Below are positions 36,845 through 45,634 of a DNA stretch of 64,000 nucleotides, in pieces (the first letter of the stretch is position 1; every line of letters starts with the position of its first letter). Both the position numbers and the translations under genes were made by a program. Source of the stretch: JAICWP01 sp035278025. Lineage in GTDB: Bacteria; Acidobacteriota; Terriglobia; Terriglobales; Acidobacteriaceae. Under the pieces are notes generated by a model. That model had not been told where the DNA came from. It saw nothing but the letters and a program-made list of their open reading frames with translations, and did no database searches. The stretch spans positions 77,237 to 141,236 of the forward strand of contig DATEJK010000100.1 in the NCBI GenBank assembly GCA_035278025.1, read 5' to 3'.

Positions 36845-38291
36845 TCCCCGCGCCACCAGTCCCCGCAGCCGCCGCTTTCCGCTTTCCGTTCTCGCCCTGG
36901 CTGCGGTTTTAGAAGGACGGGAAGACTATGCCATCGTTGATGGCAACGTCGATCCTGACCCGACTGCCACCATTTGCAACCTGATGGCCGAGCGCCAGGT
37001 CGAGCTTTTCGCCGTGACCGTAATGCCCGGGCCGCAGATGGTGGCCGCCATTCCCATCTGCCGCACGGTTCGCTCGCGCTATCCCAAGATACCAATCGTC
37101 TGGGGCGGCTACTTCCCTTCCATCTACACCGATGCAACGCTCAATGCAGCATACGTAGATTACGCAGTCCGCGGCCAGGGCGAAGATACGCTGCTTGAGC
37201 TTCTTTCCGTGCTGCGCGGCGAGCGCGCCCCGGAGACTGTCCGCGGACTGGCTTATAAGGATTTTCAGGGCGGCCACCATAAAAATCTCGAGCGGGTAAT
37301 GAAGGGCCCTGACTCATTTCCCTGGTACCCCTATCACCGCCTTCCCGTGCACAAATACGTGCTGCCGTCCTTCTTCGGCAAACGCACCGCCGCACACCAC
37401 GCCAGCATCGGCTGCCCGTTCCAGTGCAGCTTTTGTGGCGTCGTTCCCGCGTACGGCAGCCGGGAAAAAATGGAATCGCCGGCCCGCACCGAGGCCGTGC
37501 TGCGTCACCTGGCGAAACAATATGGCGTGGACTCGGCGCAGTTCTATGACATGAATTTCTTCCTGCGCGAAGACCACACCCGCGAATTGATGGAGCGTTT
37601 GGCACCCCTTGGAATGCGTTGGTGGTGCGAAGGGCGCGTCGACATCGTTGGCCGCTACTCCGATTCCACTCTGGAAGCCATTCGGCGCGCCGGTTGCGCC
37701 ATGATCTTCTTCGGCGCGGAGTCGGGTTCCGACTGGGTGCTTAAGGAAATGAAGAAAGGCATCACCGCCAGCCAGACCCTGGAACTGGCCGAACGCATTC
37801 GCGGCTTCGATATCATCCCTGAGTTCTCCTTCGTGATCGGCAATCCCCACGATCCGGAGCGGGATACGCGCGAGTGCCTGGAATTCGTGCGCAAGATCAA
37901 ACGTCTTAATCCTGGCTCAGAAATCATCATTTATCACTACACGCCTGTGCCCCAGCGTGAGCACATGTATGGCGACGTGGACGGTCAAATCGAATTTCCC
38001 TCCACTCCGGAGGAGTGGGCTACGGAACGGTGGCTGAACTTTACCTTGCGCATTGACCCGAAAACGCCATGGCTTAAACCGCGCATCCGTCATCAAATTG
38101 ACAACTTCGAGGTGGTGGTCGCCGCGCGCTGGCCCACCGTACAGGACATCCATATGCCGGCCTGGAGCCGGCGGGCCCTGCAAGCCCTGAGCTCCTGGCG
38201 CTATCTGTCCCGGTTCTATGCCGCGCCCGTGGAATTACGCTGGGCACAACGCTTCCTGGAAATGCGCAAGCCTAAGTTCGAGAGCGTCTGA
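36828..38291 (+). CDS. B12-binding-type radical SAM protein 5
   Basis: A 487-residue enzyme built like proteins 1 and 2: VWGGYFPSIYTDATL and AVRGQGEDTLLELL in the B12-like domain, then Cys196, Cys200, Cys203 (CPFQCSFC). The core has FFGAESGSDWVLKEMKKGI and FVIGNPHDPERD, and the tail has a proline and Trp-rich region (RFYAAPVELRWAQR). In GGYFP the B12-domain histidine position is Tyr rather than the His of proteins 1 and 2, so the cobalt ligand or base-off arrangement may differ. Its stop overlaps the next start by one base (TGATG). Reaction unknown. Confidence 0.9.
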   Translation: MIILFNPRATSPRSRRFPLSVLALAAVLEGREDYAIVDGNVDPDPTATICNLMAERQVELFAVTVMPGPQMVAAIPICRTVRSRYPKIPIVWGGYFPSIYTDATLNAAYVDYAVRGQGEDTLLELLSVLRGERAPETVRGLAYKDFQGGHHKNLERVMKGPDSFPWYPYHRLPVHKYVLPSFFGKRTAAHHASIGCPFQCSFCGVVPAYGSREKMESPARTEAVLRHLAKQYGVDSAQFYDMNFFLREDHTRELMERLAPLGMRWWCEGRVDIVGRYSDSTLEAIRRAGCAMIFFGAESGSDWVLKEMKKGITASQTLELAERIRGFDIIPEFSFVIGNPHDPERDTRECLEFVRKIKRLNPGSEIIIYHYTPVPQREHMYGDVDGQIEFPSTPEEWATERWLNFTLRIDPKTPWLKPRIRHQIDNFEVVVAARWPTVQDIHMPAWSRRALQALSSWRYLSRFYAAPVELRWAQRFLEMRKPKFESV

Positions 38292-40267
38292 TGCAAGCTT
38301 CTCCGAGCTTCCCGGCAAAATCGTGCCTGTTGCCGCCGCGTGAGGCTTACCGGCTCTGGGCTCGAACCTACGACGACGAACCCAATCCGCTGCTGGCGCT
38401 GGAGGAGCGAGTTCTCGGTCCCCTGATGCTGCCAGTGGTCGCCGGTAGAGATGTCGTAGACCTGGGATGCGGGACAGGACGCTGGCTGCCGCGCGTGCTC
38501 GCGGCTGGGGCACAAAAGGCAATCGGGGTTGACCAGTCTGCGGAAATGCTGGCTCAGGCCGCCGATAAAGTGGCGCTAAGGGGACGCCTGTTGCAGGCAG
38601 ACTGCGCCGCACTTCCTCTCCGGGACCAATGCGCCGATCTGCTCATCTGCTCCTTCGTTTTGGGGTACCTGCCTGACCTGGAAAATTTCGCGCGGCAGAT
38701 AGCTCGCATTGCCCGCCGCGGAGCCGATCTCTTCATCTCCGAATTTCATCCCGACGCCCGGGTCCGGGGATGGCGCCGCAGTTTTCGTCATGAAGGCCGC
38801 CTTTGCCACATTGAGACCTATTGCCATTCGCCGGCAATGCTCTGCTCTCTGCTGCTGCGCTCCGGTTTTCGCTTGCTTTGCTGCCAGGAACCGGCGTTCG
38901 GGGAACCCGAACGCGGCATCTTCCTTCAGCGCGGCAAGGCAGCGCTGTTCGAGGAGGCCAGCCAAGCCCCGGCGGCCCTGATATGGCATTTTCGCTCCGA
39001 GTCGGAACCGGTTCGCAGACGTTCTTTGAACACACAGTCCCGGGAGCAGAGTCTGGGACACACAATGCGGCTTACCGGCGCCCGCGTAGTGCTTGGTCCG
39101 ACCGAGGCGGTGAATGCGGATGTGGAAATTGTCGCCGGCCGCATTGCCAAACTGAACACGAGGCCCGCTTCCCGCAAATCCCGCGTGGGTACTGAGCTGC
39201 ACCTCGAGGGCTATCTGTTGTTTCCCGGCCTTATTAACGGCCACGACCATCTGGAATTCAGCCTTTTTCCCCGTCTGGGTAATGGTCCCTACCAGAACTT
39301 CGAGAACTGGGCGCACGATATCTACAAGCCCGATCAACCCCCGGTTTGGAATCATCGCCAGGTGCCCAAAACTGTGCGGCTGTGGTGGGGCGGCATCAAG
39401 AATCTTCTCAGCGGCGTTACGACCGTTTGCCAGCACAATCCTTATGAGGCGGAATTTGATAACCCCGCCTTCCCTGTGCGCATCTTGAAGCCCTACGGCT
39501 GGGCTCACTCGCTGACCATGGGCCAGGACGTTAAGGGTGCCTTTCACGCCACCCCGCCGGACGCTCCCTTCTTTATTCATCTTGGCGAGGGGGTTGACAC
39601 ACGGAGTCGCAACGAGGTTTTCAAGCTGGACCGGATCGGATGCCTGAGCCGGCGCACAGTCCTGATTCATGCGGTGGGCCTGGATGCTGCAGGCTGGGCC
39701 CTGGTTCAGCAGCGGGGCGCTGCGGCGGTATGGTGCCCGAGTTCAAACCTATTTACCCTTGGTCGCACCTTAGACGTCTCGGTCGCGGCAGCGAACCGGC
39801 GCATTATTCTGGGCAGCGATTCTCCCCTTACCAGCACCGGCGATCTGCTCGATGAAATGGCTTTTGCGTGGTCCAAGCTCGCGGTACCGCCGGAGTTGAT
39901 CTTCGAAATGGTCACCTCCCGCCCCGCTGACGCCCTTGGCCTGCACAATGGCGAAGGTCGAATCGCACTTGGTGGCATTGCCGATGTTTTCGCGCTGGCT
40001 GATCTGGACCGCCGCTCCAGCCCCGCGGAAGCCCTTACCCAGTCCTCTTTCGCCCGGGTAGAAATCGTCATGGTAGGCGGCCAAGTGCGGCTTGCATCGC
40101 CGGAGATGGCCGGACGCGGCCTTCCGGACCTGGCTCACGGTTTTGCGCAAATTCGAATAGACCGAAGCGAGCGCTACGTTCACGCACCTCTGCAATGGTT
40201 GTGCGCTCAAGCCGCGCCTCACCTCGGTCGCAGCCTCCGTCTGGCGGGAAAGCAGGTGCGCCTGTGA
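38291..40267 (+). CDS. methyltransferase-amidohydrolase fusion protein
   Basis: A 658-residue fusion. Residues 1-235 are a class I methyltransferase (VVDLGCGTGRWLPRVL, GVDQSAEML, ADCAALPL). Residues 257-645 are an amidohydrolase of the MTA/SAH deaminase-like group. Candidate metal ligands are His318 and His320 (NGHDHLEFSL), His430 (FIHLGEG), His460 (LIHAVGL) and Asp510 (LGSDSPL), with Glu433 as a possible catalytic acid. WCPSSNLFTLGRTL is the family segment before the Asp. A deaminase for S-adenosylhomocysteine, methylthioadenosine or 5'-deoxyadenosine would clear by-products of the many SAM enzymes around it; this is inference. A cytosine- or other-base deaminase or a biosynthetic hydrolase is the alternative. 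Confidence 0.85.
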   Translation: MQASPSFPAKSCLLPPREAYRLWARTYDDEPNPLLALEERVLGPLMLPVVAGRDVVDLGCGTGRWLPRVLAAGAQKAIGVDQSAEMLAQAADKVALRGRLLQADCAALPLRDQCADLLICSFVLGYLPDLENFARQIARIARRGADLFISEFHPDARVRGWRRSFRHEGRLCHIETYCHSPAMLCSLLLRSGFRLLCCQEPAFGEPERGIFLQRGKAALFEEASQAPAALIWHFRSESEPVRRRSLNTQSREQSLGHTMRLTGARVVLGPTEAVNADVEIVAGRIAKLNTRPASRKSRVGTELHLEGYLLFPGLINGHDHLEFSLFPRLGNGPYQNFENWAHDIYKPDQPPVWNHRQVPKTVRLWWGGIKNLLSGVTTVCQHNPYEAEFDNPAFPVRILKPYGWAHSLTMGQDVKGAFHATPPDAPFFIHLGEGVDTRSRNEVFKLDRIGCLSRRTVLIHAVGLDAAGWALVQQRGAAAVWCPSSNLFTLGRTLDVSVAAANRRIILGSDSPLTSTGDLLDEMAFAWSKLAVPPELIFEMVTSRPADALGLHNGEGRIALGGIADVFALADLDRRSSPAEALTQSSFARVEIVMVGGQVRLASPEMAGRGLPDLAHGFAQIRIDRSERYVHAPLQWLCAQAAPHLGRSLRLAGKQVRL

Positions 40268-41313
40268 GTTCCAACCCTGCTCCGCTCTGCCCCCCTGTCT
40301 CCGATCTGGAAGACCACCGGATTCACAGCTTGCCGGTTCTTGTGCTGTTTCCCCACAACCGCTGCAACTGTCGCTGTCTGATGTGTGATATCTGGCGCAT
40401 TCGCCAGGTGCGGGAGATCACTCCCGCCGATCTAACACGGCAAATGCAGTCCCTTCGGGATCTGAAGGTGCGCTGGGTTGTATTGTCCGGAGGCGAACCC
40501 CAGCTGCACTCCGACCTCGCCTCCCTGTGTGAACTCCTGCGGGCCGAAGGTGTGCGTGTGACCCTGCTCACCGCCGGCCTTCTGCTCCGCCCACAAGCGG
40601 AACTGGTCGCGTCCATGGTGAACGACATCATTGTTTCCCTGGACGGGCCTCCGGCCGTCCATGAGTACATTCGCCAACGGCCGCACGCTTTTGAGCGCTT
40701 AGCCCAGGGCATTGCCGCGATCCGCCGCTTACGGCCGCAAATGCCTGTGACTGCCCGCTGCACGGTACAAAAAAGCAATCACCGCCATCTCTGCGCAACC
40801 GTTAATACAGCCAAAGTCATGCAACTGAATTCGATCTCCTTTCTCGCCGCCGACCTCACTTCTTCGGCCTTCAACCGGCCCACCGGCTGGAGCGGCGACC
40901 GTACCGCCATTGTTGCCCTCTCGGCCGCCGAAGTGGATGAACTGGAGCGCGAACTCGAGCGCATGACAGAGAGGTACGTTGCGGATTTCCACTCCGGGTT
41001 CATTCCACAGAGCCCGCAGAAACTGAAGCGTATTGTTCATCATTTCCGCGCTCACCTGGGATTGGCGGAACCTGTCTCTCCTACGTGTAACGCGCCTTGG
41101 GTGTCGGCCGTCGTCGAAGCGGACGGTACCGTCCGGCCATGTTTCTTTCATCCTCCCCTGGGCAACGTTGGTAACGACTCCTTGCAGAACATCGTAAACA
41201 GTGATTCGGCTATAGCGTTCCGGAAATCACTTTCGATTGCCGAAAACCCCACCTGCCGGCGCTGCGTGTGTTCTCTATATCTGCCTCCAGAAGCCAGAGG
41301 AGATCAGCCGTGA
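40264..41313 (+). CDS. SPASM-domain radical SAM protein
   Basis: A 349-residue radical SAM enzyme without a B12 domain. The cluster site is Cys34, Cys38, Cys41 (CNCRCLMC, with an extra Cys36). The core has VVLSGGEPQLHSDL (the GGE motif) and IIVSLDGPPAVHEYIRQRPH. The C-terminal SPASM/Twitch region has CNAPWVSAVVEADGTVRPCF and a closing CRRCVC for auxiliary cluster(s). SPASM enzymes modify peptides or small molecules such as PqqE substrates. GTG at 40264 overlaps the previous stop (GTGA) and is preferred to starts inside the fusion gene. Substrate unknown. Confidence 0.9.
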   Translation: MSSNPAPLCPPVSDLEDHRIHSLPVLVLFPHNRCNCRCLMCDIWRIRQVREITPADLTRQMQSLRDLKVRWVVLSGGEPQLHSDLASLCELLRAEGVRVTLLTAGLLLRPQAELVASMVNDIIVSLDGPPAVHEYIRQRPHAFERLAQGIAAIRRLRPQMPVTARCTVQKSNHRHLCATVNTAKVMQLNSISFLAADLTSSAFNRPTGWSGDRTAIVALSAAEVDELERELERMTERYVADFHSGFIPQSPQKLKRIVHHFRAHLGLAEPVSPTCNAPWVSAVVEADGTVRPCFFHPPLGNVGNDSLQNIVNSDSAIAFRKSLSIAENPTCRRCVCSLYLPPEARGDQP

Positions 41314-43529
41314 ACGCTGCTCCCGCACCCCATTCCCGGTATTCACCAATGCCGGCCGTGGTCAGCCCACGGCTCCGCCGGCCATTTCTGCCGGCAGCGT
41401 TCATAACATCTGGGGAAACGCTGATTATCCTTTTGCTGCTTGCCGGCTTCTGCTGGAATAGTCTGCGGCCAGCGTGGAAGGCCCTGTATACCGATTTTCC
41501 TAATTACTACCTGGCTGCCCGCCTCTATCGCGAAGATTACTCGCTCGCCCGTCTCTATGACTGGACCTGGCTGCAGCACGAGAAGCACCGCTTTGACATC
41601 GAACAACCGCTGGTTGGGTTCGTCCCCCTGACCCCGTTTTCCCTGTTTCCCCTGGTCCCTCTTGCCGGTATGCCGCCTCTGCTCGCCAAGCACATGTGGC
41701 TGGTACTTAACCTTGTCTTCCTTGCCCTGGTGTGGCGCCTGCTCGTTACCATGACACGCATGGGCAGTCGTCGCATACTGCTGCTGATTCTGTTAGCGGT
41801 ACTGCCGCTGCGAACCAACTTTCTCTACGGCCAGTATTACGTGCTCTTGCTATTGCTGTTCACTGCTGCTGTGTCTTTGTATCTCCGCGGCTGGGAGGGG
41901 GCGTCCGGAGCCACTCTGGCCTTGGCCGCTGGTCTCAAGATATTTCCCGCTTTTTTCGCTTTGTATTTTCTAAGAAAGAAACGTTGGCGTGCATTAGGGG
42001 GATTCTTTGCCGGAGGGCTTGTGGTCGCGCTGCTCTCGATTGGGCTTTTAGGCTGGCAGGTCAATCGTGTCTACCTCGTCGAGGTTTTGCCACGGGCATT
42101 GCATGGGGAGAGCCACGACCCCTACAGCCTGGGCTGGAACTCCGTCACCGGACTGCTGCACCGGTTGCTGATTGCGGAACCGGACCTCAACCCTCACCCC
42201 ATCGTTCACGACCCGGCTTTGTACGGCATCCTGCAGCCGTTGTGGCAGACTTTCGTCCTGATCCTCACGATCTACTTGATCGCCGGCGCCCGGCAGGATG
42301 AGCGCCGGGAGTTGTTCGAATGGGGCGCCTTTACCTGCATGCTCTTGCTTCTTTCATCGGTAACCGGCACCTATCACCTCTGCGTCTTAATTCTGGCCAT
42401 GGTCCTCGGTACGAACTCCCTGGCTGAGAGTGGAAAGAAGTGGCTCGCAGTTCTGTCACTGTTCCTCTATGGCTTGCTCTCCTACCCGTTCCGTATTTCA
42501 GGGAATGAGGAAGGCTGGCGTTCTCTTACGGCAGTGCCGCGAATGTGGCTCCTGCTTGCCCTGTGGGTGCTCATGATGTTCGCGTTGGCTCGCTGGTCGC
42601 CGCTCGCGCGGCGGTCTCGGCGCGAATCGCTTCTTTTTGCATTCGCTTACGTGCTGATCGCCGCCGCCTCGAGCGCCCTCACCATTCACGGTTTGCGCGG
42701 CGAATTCGACTCCTACGCCCTGCGCTTGCCGCCGCTGCCTGGGTCTTTTCGCTCGGCTTCCCCCACGGTTGCCGATAGAGCTGATGAGACAACGTTTTCC
42801 GTCATGCTGGGGAACGGCTACCGGATCGCGCGCATGCAACACTCCTCGATGCGGCTGTTGCCGTTATCTCCTGATGCCTTCAATCCCGCTCAAGATCTGC
42901 AGTTACCAATCACCTGGATAGACGGATGGCACGAAGGTTCTGACGAGCCGCAGGTGGTGGCTCTGGACGCGGACGGCTATCCCATCCCCAATAGCGTGAT
43001 TGCAAAGGCTCAGTTTCCGGCAGTCTCCGCAAATGGCGAATACCTCGCCTTTATCCGCGAACAGCAAGGCCGCGGCACTCTGTGGATGAAGCATCTCGGC
43101 CCGGGGAGAATTCCCGACGGTGGCGAACAGCGCGAGACGACTCCTGACCTTGATGTTTGGGAGCAAACCTTCACTCCTGCAGGCACTCTGATTGTTGCCG
43201 GCAGCCGCAAAGGCGCCCCAGCTCTGTTCCTGGTTCATCCAGGAGCGGAGCCTACGATCAGCCTTCTTCCCCTGCCTCAGGCGGCTCGCTATCCGGCGCT
43301 TTCCCCGGACGGAAAATGGCTCTCCTTCAGCCATCTCGAAGGTGGGGTTTGGCACCTCTGGCTGGCAGACGTTCACACCTGGTCCGTACGCCGCCTCACC
43401 AGCGGCAACTGCAACGCCATAACTCCGGCGTGGGACTCCAGCTCCCGCCGGCTTACCTTTGCCAGCGATTGCGGCCGCGGACTCGGCCTTACCGCGCTTT
43501 GCAGGATGACGATATGGCCAGCACCTTAG
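41310..43529 (+). CDS. GT87-like membrane glycosyltransferase with C-terminal beta-propeller
   Basis: A 739-residue protein. Residues 30-440 form about 10 membrane helices of a GT-C fold resembling GT87/DUF2029 polyprenol-phosphate-mannose-dependent enzymes. They include DFPNYYLAARLYRED with an acidic residue in the first loop, FLYGQYYVLLLLLF and LGWNSVTGLLHRLL. After a final helix the C-terminal part (about 520-735) has WD40-like/PD40 blades (AVSANGEYLAFIREQQGRG, LSPDGKWLSFSHLEGG), which would be periplasmic. Attachment of a TolB-like propeller to a GT-C enzyme is unusual. GTG at 41310 overlaps the SPASM gene stop. Donor and acceptor unknown. Confidence 0.82.
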   Translation: MNAAPAPHSRYSPMPAVVSPRLRRPFLPAAFITSGETLIILLLLAGFCWNSLRPAWKALYTDFPNYYLAARLYREDYSLARLYDWTWLQHEKHRFDIEQPLVGFVPLTPFSLFPLVPLAGMPPLLAKHMWLVLNLVFLALVWRLLVTMTRMGSRRILLLILLAVLPLRTNFLYGQYYVLLLLLFTAAVSLYLRGWEGASGATLALAAGLKIFPAFFALYFLRKKRWRALGGFFAGGLVVALLSIGLLGWQVNRVYLVEVLPRALHGESHDPYSLGWNSVTGLLHRLLIAEPDLNPHPIVHDPALYGILQPLWQTFVLILTIYLIAGARQDERRELFEWGAFTCMLLLLSSVTGTYHLCVLILAMVLGTNSLAESGKKWLAVLSLFLYGLLSYPFRISGNEEGWRSLTAVPRMWLLLALWVLMMFALARWSPLARRSRRESLLFAFAYVLIAAASSALTIHGLRGEFDSYALRLPPLPGSFRSASPTVADRADETTFSVMLGNGYRIARMQHSSMRLLPLSPDAFNPAQDLQLPITWIDGWHEGSDEPQVVALDADGYPIPNSVIAKAQFPAVSANGEYLAFIREQQGRGTLWMKHLGPGRIPDGGEQRETTPDLDVWEQTFTPAGTLIVAGSRKGAPALFLVHPGAEPTISLLPLPQAARYPALSPDGKWLSFSHLEGGVWHLWLADVHTWSVRRLTSGNCNAITPAWDSSSRRLTFASDCGRGLGLTALCRMTIWPAP

Positions 43530-44779
43530 GGAGTGACACCCCCTCAGGCATTCCCTGCAAAGAATCCGTCACACTCTGCCAGGCCGCCGCTTCCTACCAG
43601 AGCACCCTTCCGGCTGCGCTGACCCGCGCTGGCATGTTCCACCGCGTAATTCGCGTGGGTCCCGAGTTGCAGATCTTTGAGCCCGGCGAAGCTGCGAGTC
43701 TGAAGCTGGTCAAGCAGTTTCCTCTATATAAGGTGTTCAGCCGTTGGCTTTGGAGCGCCTGGGGCCTCGCTGCGGGGGGAGGGCGCCCACAACTGCCCAT
43801 AGTCGCCACGTCCTGGCTGGCTGGTCACCTCGCTGCCCGGTGGGTTCCATCCACCGGGATTTTCCACGCCCTGCCCGGCCTGGCATTGCCTTGCCTGCAA
43901 CAGCCGGGGATGATGTTCAAAAGTGTCTTGGAAAACGCTACTCTCCACCCTCGCAGCTGGCAGCGGGAGGTCCTCTACGAATGCGCGCAGGCGGGTATCA
44001 GCCCCGGTGCCTGTTCGTCCGCGCTCCCGGCCCGGCTCATCCGCCGATTGGAACAGGAGTACGAGCTCTGCAACGTCATTATTGTGCCCTCCACAACAGC
44101 CCGTCGGAGCTTCGCTGAGTTCGGCCTTGCAGGGAAGACCCATGTTGTCTGGCCAGGAGTTGACAGCGAGTTCTTTGCCCCCATAAGCCGCCTTCCGTCG
44201 CCTCCCATGTTTCGTGCCTGCTTTGTCGGACGTATCGAACTGGCAAAAGGCATTCTTTATCTGTTGGAGGCATGGAGGCAGCTGGCCTTGCCGGCAGCGG
44301 AATTGGTGCTGGTTGGTCCTATCCAGCCCGATATCCGTTCTATTCTCCACCGGTACGCCAGTTCAAACGTTGTGTTTACCGGTGCTCTGTCGCGCCGCGA
44401 CGTGGCAGACAAATACCAATGCGCAAGCGTTTTCGTCCATCCCTCACCCAACGAAGGTTTGGGGCTGGTGTTGCTGGAGGCGATGGCGTGCGCAGTCCCG
44501 GTCATAGCTACCGACCGCAGCGGGGCGGAGGACTGCGTCACTCATGGCAAGGATGGATTCGTAATTCCTGCCAGGGACGTGCGAGAACTGGCTGAGGCGA
44601 TCTCGTGGTGCTTTCGCCACCGGGGGGAACTGCCGGCCATGGGCCTCGCGGCAAGGCACAAAATTGTGCAGCGTTTCACCCTTACCCACTACGATCAAAG
44701 GCAAATCGCATTCTACCGTTCGCTCGCGGCAGGGGTCGTTCCATCCTCTGCAACACAGCCTTCAGCTGCCCTCAGTTAG
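43514..44779 (+). CDS. GT4-family glycosyltransferase
   Basis: A 421-residue glycosyltransferase and the last gene of the radical SAM operon. The acceptor half begins around TLPAALTRAGMFHRVIRVG. The donor half has VVWPGVDSEFFAP, FVGRIELAKGILYLLEAW, VFTGALSRRDVADKYQCASV and HPSPNEGLGLVLLEAMACAV with the E-G-x-G-L-x-x-x-E signature. The true start is ATG at 43514, which overlaps the previous gene by 16 bases; a longer frame upstream is only the shadow of the beta-propeller. It converges with an FkbM methyltransferase, whose end overlaps it by 8 bases. Confidence 0.9.
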   Translation: MASTLGSDTPSGIPCKESVTLCQAAASYQSTLPAALTRAGMFHRVIRVGPELQIFEPGEAASLKLVKQFPLYKVFSRWLWSAWGLAAGGGRPQLPIVATSWLAGHLAARWVPSTGIFHALPGLALPCLQQPGMMFKSVLENATLHPRSWQREVLYECAQAGISPGACSSALPARLIRRLEQEYELCNVIIVPSTTARRSFAEFGLAGKTHVVWPGVDSEFFAPISRLPSPPMFRACFVGRIELAKGILYLLEAWRQLALPAAELVLVGPIQPDIRSILHRYASSNVVFTGALSRRDVADKYQCASVFVHPSPNEGLGLVLLEAMACAVPVIATDRSGAEDCVTHGKDGFVIPARDVRELAEAISWCFRHRGELPAMGLAARHKIVQRFTLTHYDQRQIAFYRSLAAGVVPSSATQPSAALS

Positions 44780-45629
44780 TACTTGCTGCCGGCTTCGCCA
44801 CAAGATGACGGGGAAACTCCTCCGGCGGAATGATCCAATCCAGGCAGTAGCCTCTTTCGGCCAGCCAATTTTGCAGCCACCCTGCCGCCGCGGCGTGATG
44901 GACTTCGCAAATGATCAAAGGCCGGCAACGCATGATCAGCCCCTCGGCACCCGCCAGAACCGCGGTTTCACCGCCTTCAACGTCAATCTTCACCAGCTGC
45001 GGCAAGGGATTGCCCAGGGCAACAAATTCATCAAGAGAGATGCTGCGCACTGCAATACGTTCTCCAGACGCCAGCACTGGACGTAGGCCACCCGCCTCCA
45101 CCCCGCCTTGGGATCGCGCCTGCCCTCCCCGGCGGTACGAGATCTGGTCCGCCGACTTGTGCCATGCCGCCGCCTCAACCACCCGTATGTACCTCTCCAT
45201 GTGGTTGCGCGCGACGTGTTCTCGCAATCGCACCACACTTTCCGGGTCGGGCTCGAAGGCAACCACTTGACCTCCAAAACCAACTGCTCGCGCCATGGCC
45301 AGCGTGAAAAAACCCACATAGCTGCCGACGTCGTATGTTACCCAGCCCGGCCGCAGGTAAGTGGCGAGTAAAGCTTGCACGTCGGGTTCATGCTCACCGC
45401 TCCAGAGGAACGTCTCTTGTGGCAATTGCAGCCGCAACCACAAACCTTCCGTTATCCCACGCTCCACCTGCACCCAGACATTGGATTTCGGCACTAGCTT
45501 CTCCCGTGTCCATCGAAGCACCGATGCGGCCGTCGCAGTGCTTCCTTCACGGGTGGAATTCTCCGGCAGCATGGACCTGAGCTTCCGCGCCCACCGGTAG
45601 CCCGCGCGATGGATGGCATTTACAGTCAT
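44772..45629 (-). CDS. FkbM-family methyltransferase
   Basis: A 285-residue SAM-dependent O-methyltransferase of the FkbM group. It has TYDVGSYVGFFTLAMARAVG (motif I), VVAFEPDPESV (motif II), SLDEFVA, LVKIDVEGGETAVLAGA (diagnostic FkbM motif) and ICEVHH. FkbM members methylate sugar hydroxyls in polysaccharide and antibiotic loci. It is transcribed opposite to the radical SAM operon. The next leftward gene is 5 bases upstream, so it is likely the tail of a run from 47367. A second FkbM enzyme is encoded at 50317-51276. Confidence 0.88.
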   Translation of the reverse strand: MTVNAIHRAGYRWARKLRSMLPENSTREGSTATAASVLRWTREKLVPKSNVWVQVERGITEGLWLRLQLPQETFLWSGEHEPDVQALLATYLRPGWVTYDVGSYVGFFTLAMARAVGFGGQVVAFEPDPESVVRLREHVARNHMERYIRVVEAAAWHKSADQISYRRGGQARSQGGVEAGGLRPVLASGERIAVRSISLDEFVALGNPLPQLVKIDVEGGETAVLAGAEGLIMRCRPLIICEVHHAAAAGWLQNWLAERGYCLDWIIPPEEFPRHLVAKPAASTN

Positions 45630-45634
45630 CGCCC

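Noticed and set aside
43157..43513. N-terminal extension of the last GT4 gene
   Set aside because: The extension is a Ser/Arg-rich shadow of the beta-propeller of the preceding gene; the GT4 homology begins after ATG 43514.
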